The notes under the pieces were generated by a model, which saw only the letters and a program-made list of their open reading frames with translations, was not told where the DNA came from and ran no database searches. Source: Paramyrothecium sp. XJ0827 (lineage: Eukaryota; Ascomycota; Sordariomycetes; Hypocreales; Stachybotryaceae). From it: a stretch of DNA of 64,000 nucleotides. The DNA is taken from contig JAJFPB010000006.1 in NCBI GenBank assembly GCA_020881915.1, positions 3,782,001 to 3,846,000 of the forward strand, written 5' to 3'. Below, one piece after another: positions 34,214 to 44,665 of this stretch; position 1 is the first letter of the stretch; each line of letters begins with the position of its first letter. The position numbers and the translations under genes are program-made.

Positions 34214-34654
34214 TATTTCGTAGGATAAGACTTGTTGAGGAAGTAGGGAAGAGTTCAGGAGCTGACACGCTTCATGTAAGGGGCATAGGCCTTATTCGTC
34301 CAGAAGCATGCTTGGAAACCAACAAATTGATTGCATTGAAGAAAAGAAGAACTGAAAGCTCTCGGAGAGCTGGCGAGCTTGTTACATACTCACTCAAACA
34401 CTCAGGAGTTTGTGACGAGGCCTTTATTTGGTGGCGTTATTACTATCGGCATCAACCGAGTGCAGATCAACCAGGTTACACTTCGTTAGTAAAAAGTCCT
34501 GTAAATTGGGATCTTCATAATGCTTCATATAACGTTATGGGGAGAATCCTCGTACTACTCGTATTACATAGTACTTGCACTATATTTGATATCATATTTA
34601 TACGATATTTGAACAACCACGCACTGTATTACACGGTTTCCGGTGTTGCTTGCA

Positions 34655-34680
34655 CTGCACGGTATAAAAATACCGTGCAG
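34655..34680. repeat. Perfect hairpin near the hAT right end
   Basis: CTGCACGGTAT (34655-34665) and its exact inverse ATACCGTGCAG (34670-34680) are separated by AAAA. The 11-bp stem lies about 60 bp inside the right end and includes the subterminal motif, consistent with a transposase-binding or end-recognition site. Confidence 0.85.
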
Positions 34681-34721
34681 GCAATACGATATTGAATATG
34701 ATATTGTCTTATTTACGGCCA

Positions 34722-34738
34722 CACTATTTACTTCACTG
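34722..34738 (-). repeat. hAT right terminal inverted repeat
   Basis: Reads CAGTGAAGTAAATAGTG on the minus strand, identical to the left end. Confidence 0.95.
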
Positions 34739-34746
34739 CTTGGCCC
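34739..34746. repeat. hAT target-site duplication, right copy
   Basis: CTTGGCCC, identical to 31366-31373; the first base after it continues the P450 reading frame. Confidence 0.95.
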
Positions 34747-36337
34747 ACTCGTGGGCATGATTCGAGAGAAGTCGAGCTTTTACCCTCGACTCAGGTTTGT
34801 TTGCAGACTCTTTGGAATAACAATAGCGCACTTTCTCCGACGACTGACGGGTGTTTGGAGATAGGAATCAGTACGGATTGCCTGTCTACACCCTTCGGCT
34901 GCCATTCATACGGATATATGTCGTCAACGCAACCGAGCTCATCGCGCCCCTACAGAAGCACTGGAGGCATGTGAGTTTCGCTGTCATTGCCGCAGACGCC
35001 GGCGGCACCGTCGGGATGAGCAAGGACGCGCTCGACGTGATGCACCGAGACATCACAAGCGAAGAGGGCTTTACGTTAAGCTGGCCTCGCTACATCATGC
35101 CGGCAATGAGTCCCGGCGAGGACCTGGACGCTCTCAATAGGCGAGCAATTGAGGTCTTTGCAGCAGAAACGAGTCGTCTTCGGGACCGGGGTCCTCAGAG
35201 GATTAGTCTGTGGCACTGGACGCGTCAAGCCATGGTCAAGTCAACGACTGAGGCAGTGTGGGGACCTGAAAATCCATACAAGGATGAGGCCATCATCGAA
35301 GCTTGGAAGTACGTATGTCGTATCTTGACTTCCGTTGATCAGCCCCATCATTTATCTGAGGCAATATCTGTCTCCAAAGTTTCCCGCTTATTCTGACGTT
35401 CAAATGTAGGACGTTTGAGGCGGGGTTTTTGACCCTTACCATGTTCCCCATGTCATCGTTCTTCTTTCCCAAGATTCATCGGGCTCGCGAACTTGTCGCG
35501 GCAGCCTTGACAGAGTACATGCGCAAGGGCGGGCACAAAGAGGCTTCAGGATTGGTACGAAAACGTTACGAGCACCATGTGCTCCAGTTCGGTTTGAGTC
35601 CCGAAGACTTTGCGCGTGGTGAGCTTGGCAACACGTTTGCTGTCCTGGGAAACTCGGCGCCATGCGCACTGTGGCTTTTGTATCATATTTACTCGGACGA
35701 AAAGGTGCTGGATGACGTTCGACGCGAAGTAGCCGCCCTCGTTTGCGAAGAGGACGTGGATGGCGTCAGTTCAGTCGACCTAGTAGGCATATGCACTTCT
35801 TGTCCTATTCTACAGAGTACATTTCAGGAGACATTGCGCCATCGGTCTATCAACCCAGGGCCTCGGGTGCTTTTAGAGGATGTGGTGCTTGACGGGCGCA
35901 TCCTCCTCAAGAAGGGCAGCATGCTCATGATCCCGGCGCCGGTTCAGCATACCAGCACATCAGCCTGGGGAGAGGACGCCACAGAATTTGATCACTTGCG
36001 TTTTGTGCGCAAGCTTGAGCCAGGTCAAAAGAAGCCCAACCGAGTTGCATTCAGGGCGTTCGGCGGAGGCCATGTCCTTTGCCCTGGGCGGCATTTTGCC
36101 ACCACTGAGATTATGGCCCTTGCCGCCCTGATGGTGCTTCAATTTGACTTGCTGCCCTCTGCTGGCCGATGGGTAGAGCCTACATGGAAGAACTCTCCTA
36201 TTCAATCAGGTTTTCCTGTCCCTGATCAGGATCTTGATGTCGAAGTCCGGCCCAGGGATCCAAAACGAAGGTGGCAAGTTACGTTTTCAGGCTCAGCAGA
36301 GGCAATCAAGATTGTGTCTGAGGATATTGGCGAATAG

Positions 36338-37963
36338 AAGCAATTTGGACCCTGGAAGCATATCGATGCGTCGCATGTTCTTCTCATGGCCCAAGACAAT
36401 TTGCTGCGGCCTCTGTATGTGGATCCACTGCTTTCAATGTTCCAAGAAGGAGACGGGGACTTGCTACCCTTGCTCAATGCAAGACCTGACGATGCATGTA
36501 CGAATCTGTGCCTGTCGCAGAGATGGGGCTTTTCGCAGGTCGCCGCATGCCATGTTACAAATTGATGCTACAGCACCGGCAGAAGATTCCAAGAACGTGA
36601 ATCGAAATGTCGTCTCAAGTCAGGACACTGCCTCAGGTAGATGATACATACCGATGCTCAGAAGAAACACGTAGATCCCCGCTTGGCGATCTACTCTCCT
36701 GACAATGGCATGGTCATGCTTGGCGGCGAAGCGCATTTGCCGGGGCCCCATTCTGAGATATCTTATCAGGCTGTCTCAAACAGTCAAGGACAGGGTTGGT
36801 TTCATGGGTAATCCGGTACGCGATGTTTAGCCATGTGTCGGAATCCACAGCAGTGTATTTTTATCTTCATCCACCTTGATCGGTATATGCTTCTTTAAGA
36901 AACAAAATAGAACCCGCTGTTGGTCCACTTGGACGGAGTCGGCGATGTTGCTCTTGAAACGGCTCCTCGTCAATTGCGTTGCGTTGGCTCGGTATTAGTC
37001 TAGCGACCAGAGCCGATCGGAAGATAAGACCGTCTGTCTACGATGGCTTTTTGACCATTAGAAATCAGCACAATCGCGATTTCATCCTGTCTTTTGACGC
37101 CTTTGCATGTCGCACGATTCGCAAGCTAGCAATTGCGGTTGTTTTTTTTGGGTTGCTCGCCCGGGATTCATTCTTTGTCACGCAAAGTCTTTCGAAGCCA
37201 ACAATGGACATGTCCTTGGAGGATGTGGTTGCAATAATGATACTGTAGTTTTGCAGGCCCCACGGCCTCTGCTTCTTGTCCATTGATACCGAGGGCGACC
37301 GGCGAGTGCTCGCATATCCGTAGCTAACATGGATCTTAAAACTTCAGCTGGAATAGCTTGAAGCTGCGACAGGTACGCCAGCATTGCTCGGCTGGCACGT
37401 CGCGGAATCGACGAACCAGGGCTAGTAGCTTGCCACATGGCGCGGACTTCGTTATCGAAGACTGCTTCGGGCACCTCATATCGGCCCTACAACTACAACA
37501 CCACGTCCTGAAACCAGTGCCTTCATCACGTACGCCGGGTGGCTTCCCCGACGAGAAGGGCACTGGCGACGCTACACCAAAACAAACACGCAAGCCAAAA
37601 CCAATGCCAAGACAGATGCACGGCCAGGAAGCAGCTCTATTGTACCTCTGTAAGCTTTAGGGAGATGGCGGTCCGGTCGGTACGGTAAGCACAGACTTCG
37701 GTCCCTAGCGTGTGTCATGGATGGATCTTGGGCCACCAGCCCGACACAAGATCTGGCTCAACACCATGGCCCATTCCAGCCTAGCGGAACCCAGAGCTCT
37801 GATACGTTCTCATCCTCAGTTTCGCCCAGAAGCTCTGGTAAAATTTCGATAGCACGGCTCTGAGACCCAGGTCCTGCTGCAGCTCTCTCGACGTTTTCTT
37901 GGCTCATACAGGTCCCACAGTGTTTTGTCTCGAAGACCGTGATGAGAGCCGCCCCAGCACTCG
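36338..37963. other. Intergenic downstream of the P450
   Basis: No supported gene. Open frames of 72-136 codons exist at 36234-36644 and 37178-37660 on both strands, overlap one another and show no domain. Confidence 0.4.
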
Positions 37964-37970
37964 TATAAAG
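37964..37970 (+). promoter_or_regulatory. TATA box before the small 82-residue gene
   Basis: TATAAAG, followed by a C/T- and CAAC-rich leader of about 210 nt that leads to a CAAAATG start, the usual look of a highly expressed fungal promoter. Confidence 0.5.
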
Positions 37971-38180
37971 ACGCTGATGAGGCCGGCTTCAAAGTCAGAA
38001 TAGACAAGCCCAACCAACCATTCAATCTCAGCCTCTGATACCATCTCTTCAGCCCGCATCCATAACAGCTACTTCGAAACTACTGCTCAGCTGCGCAATT
38101 TGGACAACCAATTCCAAGTTTCGAGCAACTCTCGCCACTTTCTTTTCCGAGACTCTCAGCACCAAACCCAAATAAACAAA

Positions 38181-38429
38181 ATGTCTGCCGCCCTTCAAAG
38201 AAGCTCCAGCTCGGCTGCTCACCGCCTGTTCCTTCTCTCCCACGAGATGACGAAAAGCGGGACCTCCTTCAGCGCCGAGGATCGTCTGGCATGGCACAAG
38301 TCCGTGGCCTCAATGCCAAACCCCTACTCTTCGAACCAGCAGTCTACAGCTCAGTGCAGCGGCAATCTGAGCCAGTCCGCAAGCCGGGCCAGCACACAAT
38401 CGGCTGCCGCTCGTTCTAGCCCTGCTTGA
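38181..38429 (+). CDS. Small Ser/Ala-rich hypothetical protein
   Basis: A single-exon ORF of 82 residues from ATG 38181 in a strong context (AACAAAATG) to TGA at 38427-38429. The frame is open further upstream but has no earlier ATG. The product is basic and rich in Ser, Ala and Gln: ALQRSSSSAAHRLFLLSHEM, then KSGTSFSAEDRLAWHKSVAS and a Ser/Ala tail. It has no signal peptide or membrane helix. The upstream TATA box and C/T-rich leader support transcription. Family unknown; proteins of this size and composition are often stress-induced in fungi, but that is only inference. Confidence 0.5.
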   Translation: MSAALQRSSSSAAHRLFLLSHEMTKSGTSFSAEDRLAWHKSVASMPNPYSSNQQSTAQCSGNLSQSASRASTQSAAARSSPA

Positions 38430-39051
38430 GAGTCAGCTCAGCATAGCTAAAGAAACTTATCAACCTTTACCAATCAGAATCAAAAACTCTAGTTTGGGTC
38501 CACCAAGCCTCTGGACTTCAGAGTGCGCGACTCAAACTCAAGATTCGACGCAAAGAACGGGTTGGCACGACCAACATGTGCCTCTCCTCCCTGTGGCTGG
38601 CTCACAGAGAAGGACGGTACATGTTACAACCACGACCTGCTGCATTGGATCTCATCGCTGAGCGATTGAGCTCAGTTAGGGACTATGGAATGACCTGCCA
38701 ACTTGCAGCGAAATTTCCAATTTTGCATAAGCCGATACTTTCTGGAAAAACGAAGTCGACATGCAAAGATTGCTGCAGGCAGCGTGTTGGGTTCATTCAT
38801 CCGAAAAGTGCTGTGAAGTCGAACGCCTAATTGGCAAGCAGCTTGTCTTATGGCAGCTGATAGATGGAGAGGTAGCAGCGGGTGTCTAGAAGAGGCAAGT
38901 GTAGGAGAGCACAATGGGGACCTGTCGATAGAGGGATGTTGTAGCAGACTGGGAATGTCATTACTATAGATCAACACGGCGTTTGGGTGCTACAGCGATT
39001 AATGAAAGCCAGTCAATTTATGCATCATTATCACAATGCTACTTATGACGT
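38430..39051. other. Intergenic, nothing supported
   Basis: Flanks of the small gene and of the NLP gene. Short frames at 38576-38977 overlap on opposite strands. Confidence 0.45.
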
Positions 39052-39861
39052 CTAGAAAGATGCCTTCTGCAGGTTGCTCGCAAAGTTTCCGTCCTTCAAT
39101 GGCACATTGGCACTGCCAAAGTTCTGTGAGAGGTTAGTGTCTCCATTCGCATCGATACCAAAGGCACTGAATCTTACTGTGTTTTGGAGAGCTGTCCGAG
39201 CTGAAGCAGGCAAGTTGTCCCAAGCAATTAGAGGCTGCTCTCCGCCCCTAGTGCTGGTTGTGCCAAGCTCGTAGTTCGTAAAACCACTGGTGAAGTAGCG
39301 GATCTTGGCACGAGTTCCATCCAGGGGAATGTTGGAAGTAATGGTCTTGAAGTTGCCGTGGGCGGATGTGGAGACACCGAGGATTCTAGGGTTTGCCAGC
39401 TGGGGGTTGTCAATCCAGACAACAACGGCCTCCCAGTCATGGCGATGGCCAACAAGACCGCTGTCCTTCGGGAAGTACCTGTTTCTTTGTCAGTGACAGT
39501 TGAAGTAATTTGAGATGAGGGACACAAACCATGAGTACATGATACCGTATCGAGAGCCCTGCTGAGCACCTCGCACGTAAATTTGGCCGGGGCTCGAGGA
39601 ACAGCCGCTGCTTCCTCCTCCGGAAGATGCCAAGCCGCCACCGGTGTTTCCCTGGGCATCGACAGCGGGGAAAGGCACGCATCCACCGTCGACCGTCAGC
39701 CACGGCTTGAACTTGAGGAATGCGTTGCCAATCGCGCCACTGGGAACACTCTGTCCAAAACCAACCACGGCGTCGTGGTTGATAACGGCGCGGCTCTCAA
39801 TGGGCGCAGCACTAATGCCGCAGCTCACAGCGAGCAGGGTGGCGAGGCGGGTCAGATGCAT
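39052..39861 (-). CDS. NPP1/NLP-family secreted protein (necrosis-inducing-like)
   Basis: Two exons, 39861-39530 and 39478-39052, with a 51-nt intron (GTTTGT...AAACAG), give 252 residues, the normal length for this family. The signal peptide covers about residues 1-19. The NPP1 domain starts near residue 30. Two cysteines at the usual type 1 spacing lie in exon 1, and the family heptapeptide GHRHDWE, which binds the metal ion in characterised members, sits at residues about 121-127. Family members from plant pathogens are secreted and either permeabilise dicot plasma membranes or are non-cytolytic. Which class this copy belongs to cannot be told by eye. No lesion was seen and splice phases match. 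A TATA box lies about 90 bp upstream. Confidence 0.95.
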
Positions 39862-39949
39862 GGTTACCGACTGCTGGGAGAGACAAGCGAGATCGTTGGG
39901 CTGGGTGGCTTACAGATGCCTAGATCTGGCTGGGACATATCGTGGCGTC

Positions 39950-39955
39950 TATATA
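39950..39955 (-). promoter_or_regulatory. TATA box of the NLP gene
   Basis: TATATA on the minus strand about 90 bp before the start codon. Confidence 0.5.
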
Positions 39956-42900
39956 CATTCGACTGCAGCAATCTATGGAGGAGCGAGTCCACAACGCCAT
40001 CCATCCACAGCCAATAAGACTCCTCTTACCATTTCGGTTCCTGATTAAGGAGGTTGGCCGAAAGCTATAAATGGGGTAATATGGCCGCTGCATGTTGCTA
40101 TAGCTGATAAGATCACCCACCGGCACCAATAGAGAAATACACGTGGGAAGCAAGGCTAGTGGGAGATATTCTGGATCCCAAAGGTATCTCACTATCGCCC
40201 GCAACGTGGGTATGGGGAGGGGATTTAATAGGTTACGGTGTACGACCAAATGAGCGGATCTCTCAATTTAAAAACGACCACAACGCTGATCCTAGCAGCG
40301 GTTCCCCGGTATCTCGGCAGTTCTACACCTGCACCCTTCTTACTTGGCATGCCTTAGCACGAGGGGTTTTCCGCTTCGAGTAGCCGCACCGAGTAGCGTG
40401 CCCATCGCCAATGCTACCTTCGACTTACAGCCATAGACCCATGCAAGCGGGAGCACATCATTATCATACTGCATTGAACTGCGAGTTGCGAGTGCTGTGC
40501 AGGACGAAAGGCATCAATTCGAAACGGCCGGGGCCAAACTGTGTGCTCTTGCGAGGATGCCACACCGCTGAAGCCCGCATCATTCTGAGCTAGCTGCTCT
40601 TTGTGGAATAGCAGAATCTCCAAAATGAGGAATACGGTGTCTTTTCCGAAATAGGAATCCATCAGGGTCGCCTGACGCTGGTCCCAGCACTAGTCGCTAG
40701 CACAATCCGATTACGGCCCAGAATCAGACAAACGCCAAGCTCGTCCGGCCAATCCCGTGAGTTCACGTCGTGTGACCTTCTTAGGCGACAGATGTTAATC
40801 TGCACCAATACAAGACGAGCAGGCTAAAAACCAGATGACAGGGACGTTCGAGTGTCAAAGCCAGAGCCTTGCGTTCGCAATGTCCTCTTCGGACTAGACG
40901 ATAGGTTTCGTACTCAAGCCGTCCGATGAGGTTTCGAGGCTTTCAGATTCGATGAGCCCTCACGAGTTAAGGCATTATCACTTCTCCTGAATCGCCAAAT
41001 GGCGACAAAGTAAGGCCTTCAACTGTCTTGATGTGTGGAATGCGATAGCTTTGACATTAAAATGCGCTGTCAGGGGCAACGAAATGTCGTCCTTTCCCCG
41101 TCTCTTGAGCCAGCCTTACGTTCTCGAAAAGTCTCTAATTACGACCCATCCCGCTACAAATAATGTTTAAAGAGCGGCGGGATATGCAGCAGGGAAGACC
41201 GGGCAAAAGACCTTGGCCCCATCGTGTTTGAACTTGATGCTGTCTTAGCAAATACTACATTGAAGTATTGTGAAAGACTAGAAGGACAGCGCAAAACCGC
41301 CCACCCCTGGCAGCCGCACCTATAGCTGCGAAGTTTGTAAGTGCCTTCTCGCTGGCGCTATTATCGGGCGATATTAGTGGTGCCGTTTTGCTTCCAAATT
41401 TCGGAGACACGCCGACAGCCGTAGCCGGCTTTATTGTGCCCATGTCTTTGATATCTAAATTAGACCTCAATTTGCCCTAGCAAGCGGGTCAACGGCTTAC
41501 CATCGGACATCTGCATGATGCAACTGTGGATCACCAAAGCCTCTGTTGGTACAGATACAGATTGCTTCCATCATCTCTAGGTCTGCTTCTGCGTGGATGT
41601 GCAGCCTCTTCTTTCTTGATCGTCACCTTTCCATGCCTTTCAAAGGTCGATGTCGCAAGTTTTGGTCAGCTGTAGAATATACCCGTACATGGTAACGCAG
41701 GCTGCGGGGACGTCCTTTGCGCGCAGCTCTTCTGTTACAACCAGGACAGTAGCCCGAGCAGCAGTAGGATCGATAGAGAATACATGATCTTGTTATGTCG
41801 AAAGGTGGCTTATAGAGGTCATTCTCTGTGAGCTGGGGCTGTGGTCGTCATCAATGTGATGATACCGCAGGCTTTAACATCTGCAAGTTCGCTGTACACT
41901 TTCACGCATCCCAAATATCGGGAATTCCACTGCCTGTTATTCTGAATATCATGTAGAATTTCGTGATATTCTTCGGAAGACTAGCGACCGCTTGGCCACA
42001 CTCAGACTCATTACTGCGTTGGCGAACGCGGGGAACTATATACCAAAGCTCACGTATGTGCAAAAATAGAACAGTGGTCGGCAAATTGATATTCCTGGCC
42101 GACTCGTTGTCTTGAGAGGGTTTGTCTACAACGCAGTATGAAACTGAACCAATGTTGATCGGTGGTGAATAGGGTTTAAGCAAGTTTGAATGGATGTTAT
42201 AATTAGCAGAGACCGTTTCATACCTCGGTGCGAACTCACATTAGGTTGTTTCAGTGCATAGTTTATGCTTAGCCACCAACTCAAAGCGCCATAGTCGGGG
42301 TCAGTGACACAGCTTCGGTTTTGTTTCAAGTGTACCACTAGTCGAAATCCGCCTCATCATAGCGTCATGCACCATGAGGAGCACAAACCGAGTCTTGAAA
42401 GCGCATGAGATTCGATCTCTTCAGTTTTTATGCAGAAAACAAACAGCTGTCTTCGATCAGCGGTCATAATAATGCTCTCCCTCTCAAGTCGACCAACCTA
42501 ACTTCCGACCATCTTTGACGGACTTCCAATATCAAGTTGTCGTGTATATTGATCGACACATCATGAGATGAAGCCAAGCGACAAAGTGTATTCTAGAGGC
42601 AGTAATTAACAGTCCCGCCCACAATAAGAGTTGTAAAATGGGTAGGTCGAAGCAGCCGGCACCGCTAATCCATGCTCTTGCACTATTTTGAGCTTTGACA
42701 TGATCGTTAGAGATTCTGAGCTGGGGAAATTTGGAGTATTGGCTATGCGCAGGCAAAGGTTTCACGTGCAGACCATGGATTTGGCCTGTAATGGAAGTGT
42801 GATGTTGAGCCTTTTTCCTCTGTGGCGTACTTTGATCCTTTACCAAGTGATGTGAAACTATCGCCTCTGCAAAAAAAATTAGCTTTGATTCCAGACCAAA

Positions 42901-44665
42901 CAAAAAAAAAAAGAAGAAGAAGAAATGCCAAGTGCTTCAGAATGGAAGGGCCAAATGATGCGGTAAGCATTACAGAATGCCGGTGCCAGGAACCAAAGAA
43001 CAAGAACTCTCTGCTGGTGGATGCGTGGCTTAAGTAAAGGTCTTGACTAACTAAGCAAATGCATCCAACTCAATTTAGAAACTGTTCTTCAACCAGCTTT
43101 TGCAAAGTGATACCAGGTCTATGGCCATTGCGCTTTTCCGGCCGCAATTGTCGTCAACATCCAGGAAATCACGGCCGATTTGTTGTTGCATGATACCGAG
43201 GACTTTCTCCCTACTCCCTCATAAAACATCGAAGAAACGCTGTATTTCATGTTGCCAATACTCTAAGTGAGACAATAAAATATGTCTTGGCATTTAAGGG
43301 CTCAAGCATTTGTTCAAGCACTTATCCGCAGCTCAACGACCCAGCAGAGAACTCAAATGACAGTCGTTACAGGGTAGGTGGGTAGTGAAGTTCGCGTTGA
43401 ACTTGGTCAACCACATCAGCGTGGTTGACCACTTGTGCCATACTTTTCAAGCGCACTGCGCCGGCCCAATACTCGGTGCTAGCCTCCATTTGTCGCAATG
43501 TCGCCATCCAAACGACACAGAGCTGATTGTTTGTTTTGAGGGCTTAGATTGGACAGGCGTTCGTACAACGTTTGGGGTCGAAAGTCCTCGTTGTCATAAT
43601 TACCAAATTGAGAAACTCACTCTAGGCTGTCCACTTCCAATAATGGAAGTGTCATAGGCGTGACTTTCCCCTTAGCACGGGTTTTATTGGACCCCGCCAA
43701 GCCTTTCAGTTGGGATGCCTGGACGTCCATCAGCTGTCGTTTGCCTCTTGAGGTCGAGGATGGGCGGCAGGGCGATTCAACACTATCCTCTCCTGAACCT
43801 GTACAGGAAGCAGCTGTGAAGCCCCGTCAAGCACATTTTATGAAGGAGCAGGATGACCACTACGATTCACTGGCGTAAAGGAAAAGGTTAAGGACTTAGC
43901 TCGGTGACGTCAGAATATTGACCAATGCGCTAGAAACAATTTACGTGCTACGTAGCAGAACTATTGGGAAGCCAGTGACCTTGCGGCTTAAAGCAGTAGT
44001 TCAAATGAGGGCTGATGCAGACTCGGATCTAGAAAACACGAACGTTCACTTCCTTCTTGGACACGATATGTGGCTCTATGCAAATTTCTAGAACACTTCC
44101 ATCTGTTTCCAATATCCCAATGGAAGAACGAGAAAGGTGAAGATCCTGACCGTGAAGATAACCGCCACGACATGCACCTAAAGAACCTCGCAGCACCTTA
44201 AGAAGGTGCGGTACCGTCCGTTTGGTTCGATTGGCCTGCAGCGCTAGAACAGGGGCCAGTTCCGTGCATCGAAGTTTTGGCGTGTCAATCGGTGCGCGGC
44301 CAGCCTGTCAGGAAGAGCATTGTGGGGCGTTACCGCTCAGGCTAGCTGGAATGATGTAACAAGAACAGCTTGAAGAGGGTTCGACAAGCCCATTCGCGGA
44401 GCGGAGGAAACTCCGTCGCACTGGCTAGCAGGGGCGAACAGAAAGCGTGGCGCCCCCCCAGGCCCAGGAAGACGGGGAGGCGGGTTGGTGGAGGGGGTCA
44501 TGGCATGGTATTCAAGGTGAGCGTCAAAGACGAATTTACCTTGGCCGAGACCCGCCTGTTTCTTCAGTGAAGACCCTGAATGCAAAAAAGAATACTCTTC
44601 TCTCATCCCAGCGTCTTCCTCATCGGGAAAACCCCACGTCAATCGTAAGCTGTCCCTCGCGCATC
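39956..44665. other. Gene-poor 4.7-kb stretch
   Basis: No convincing gene in either strand. All open frames are under 125 codons, overlap each other and lack domains (for example 41470-41255, 42903-42532 and 43385-43657). A-rich runs occur at 42871-42924. No terminal repeats, tRNA or known transposon were recognised. The right 300 bp is the histidine-kinase promoter. Confidence 0.45.

Larger units (their letters stand above)
31374..34738 (-). mobile_element. hAT-superfamily DNA transposon, 3,365 bp
   Basis: The element has perfect 17-bp terminal inverted repeats, CAGTGAAGTAAATAGTG at both ends, and is flanked by the direct repeat CTTGGCCC. It carries one spliced transposase gene on the minus strand with an N-terminal BED-type zinc finger and a C-terminal hAT dimerisation domain. 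Subterminal regions of about 200-500 bp at each end are AT-rich and carry repeated GCACTGCACGG and ATACGGTAT-like motifs, the likely transposase-binding sites. The base composition differs from the surrounding GC-richer genes. It resembles fungal Tfo1/Restless-type hATs in overall plan; the family assignment inside hAT is inference. Confidence 0.95.
31243..36337 (+). pseudogene. Cytochrome P450 split by a hAT transposon
   Basis: A heme-thiolate monooxygenase with a membrane anchor (FAIFIGGLSLLYISLRLLLRV), broken after the codons for TGIPFLGP by the element at 31374-34738. Beyond it the frame resumes LVGMIREKSSFYPRLR to 34794. It continues through exon 34865-35308 and exon 35410-36337, with introns of 70 and 101 nt. 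Both P450 marks are intact: ETLR (ExxR) in STFQETLRHRSINPG and the heme loop FGGGHVLCPGRHFA with its Cys ligand. The I-helix reads LGNTFAVLGNSAPCALW without the usual acidic-Thr pair, like the CYP7/CYP8-type subgroup. Apart from the insertion I see no stop or frame shift, so the insertion is probably recent. Without precise excision the gene should not make a full-length enzyme. Confidence 0.92.

Noticed and set aside
31374..34738. Repeat-induced point mutation (RIP) in the transposon
   Set aside because: The transposase frames keep long open stretches without the flood of TpA-generated stops expected from RIP; the breaks seen are small indels.
22513..36337. Secondary-metabolite gene cluster made of FMO, SDR and P450
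   Set aside because: No backbone synthase, terpene cyclase or transporter is present and the genes are interrupted by a housekeeping-type helicase and long gaps.
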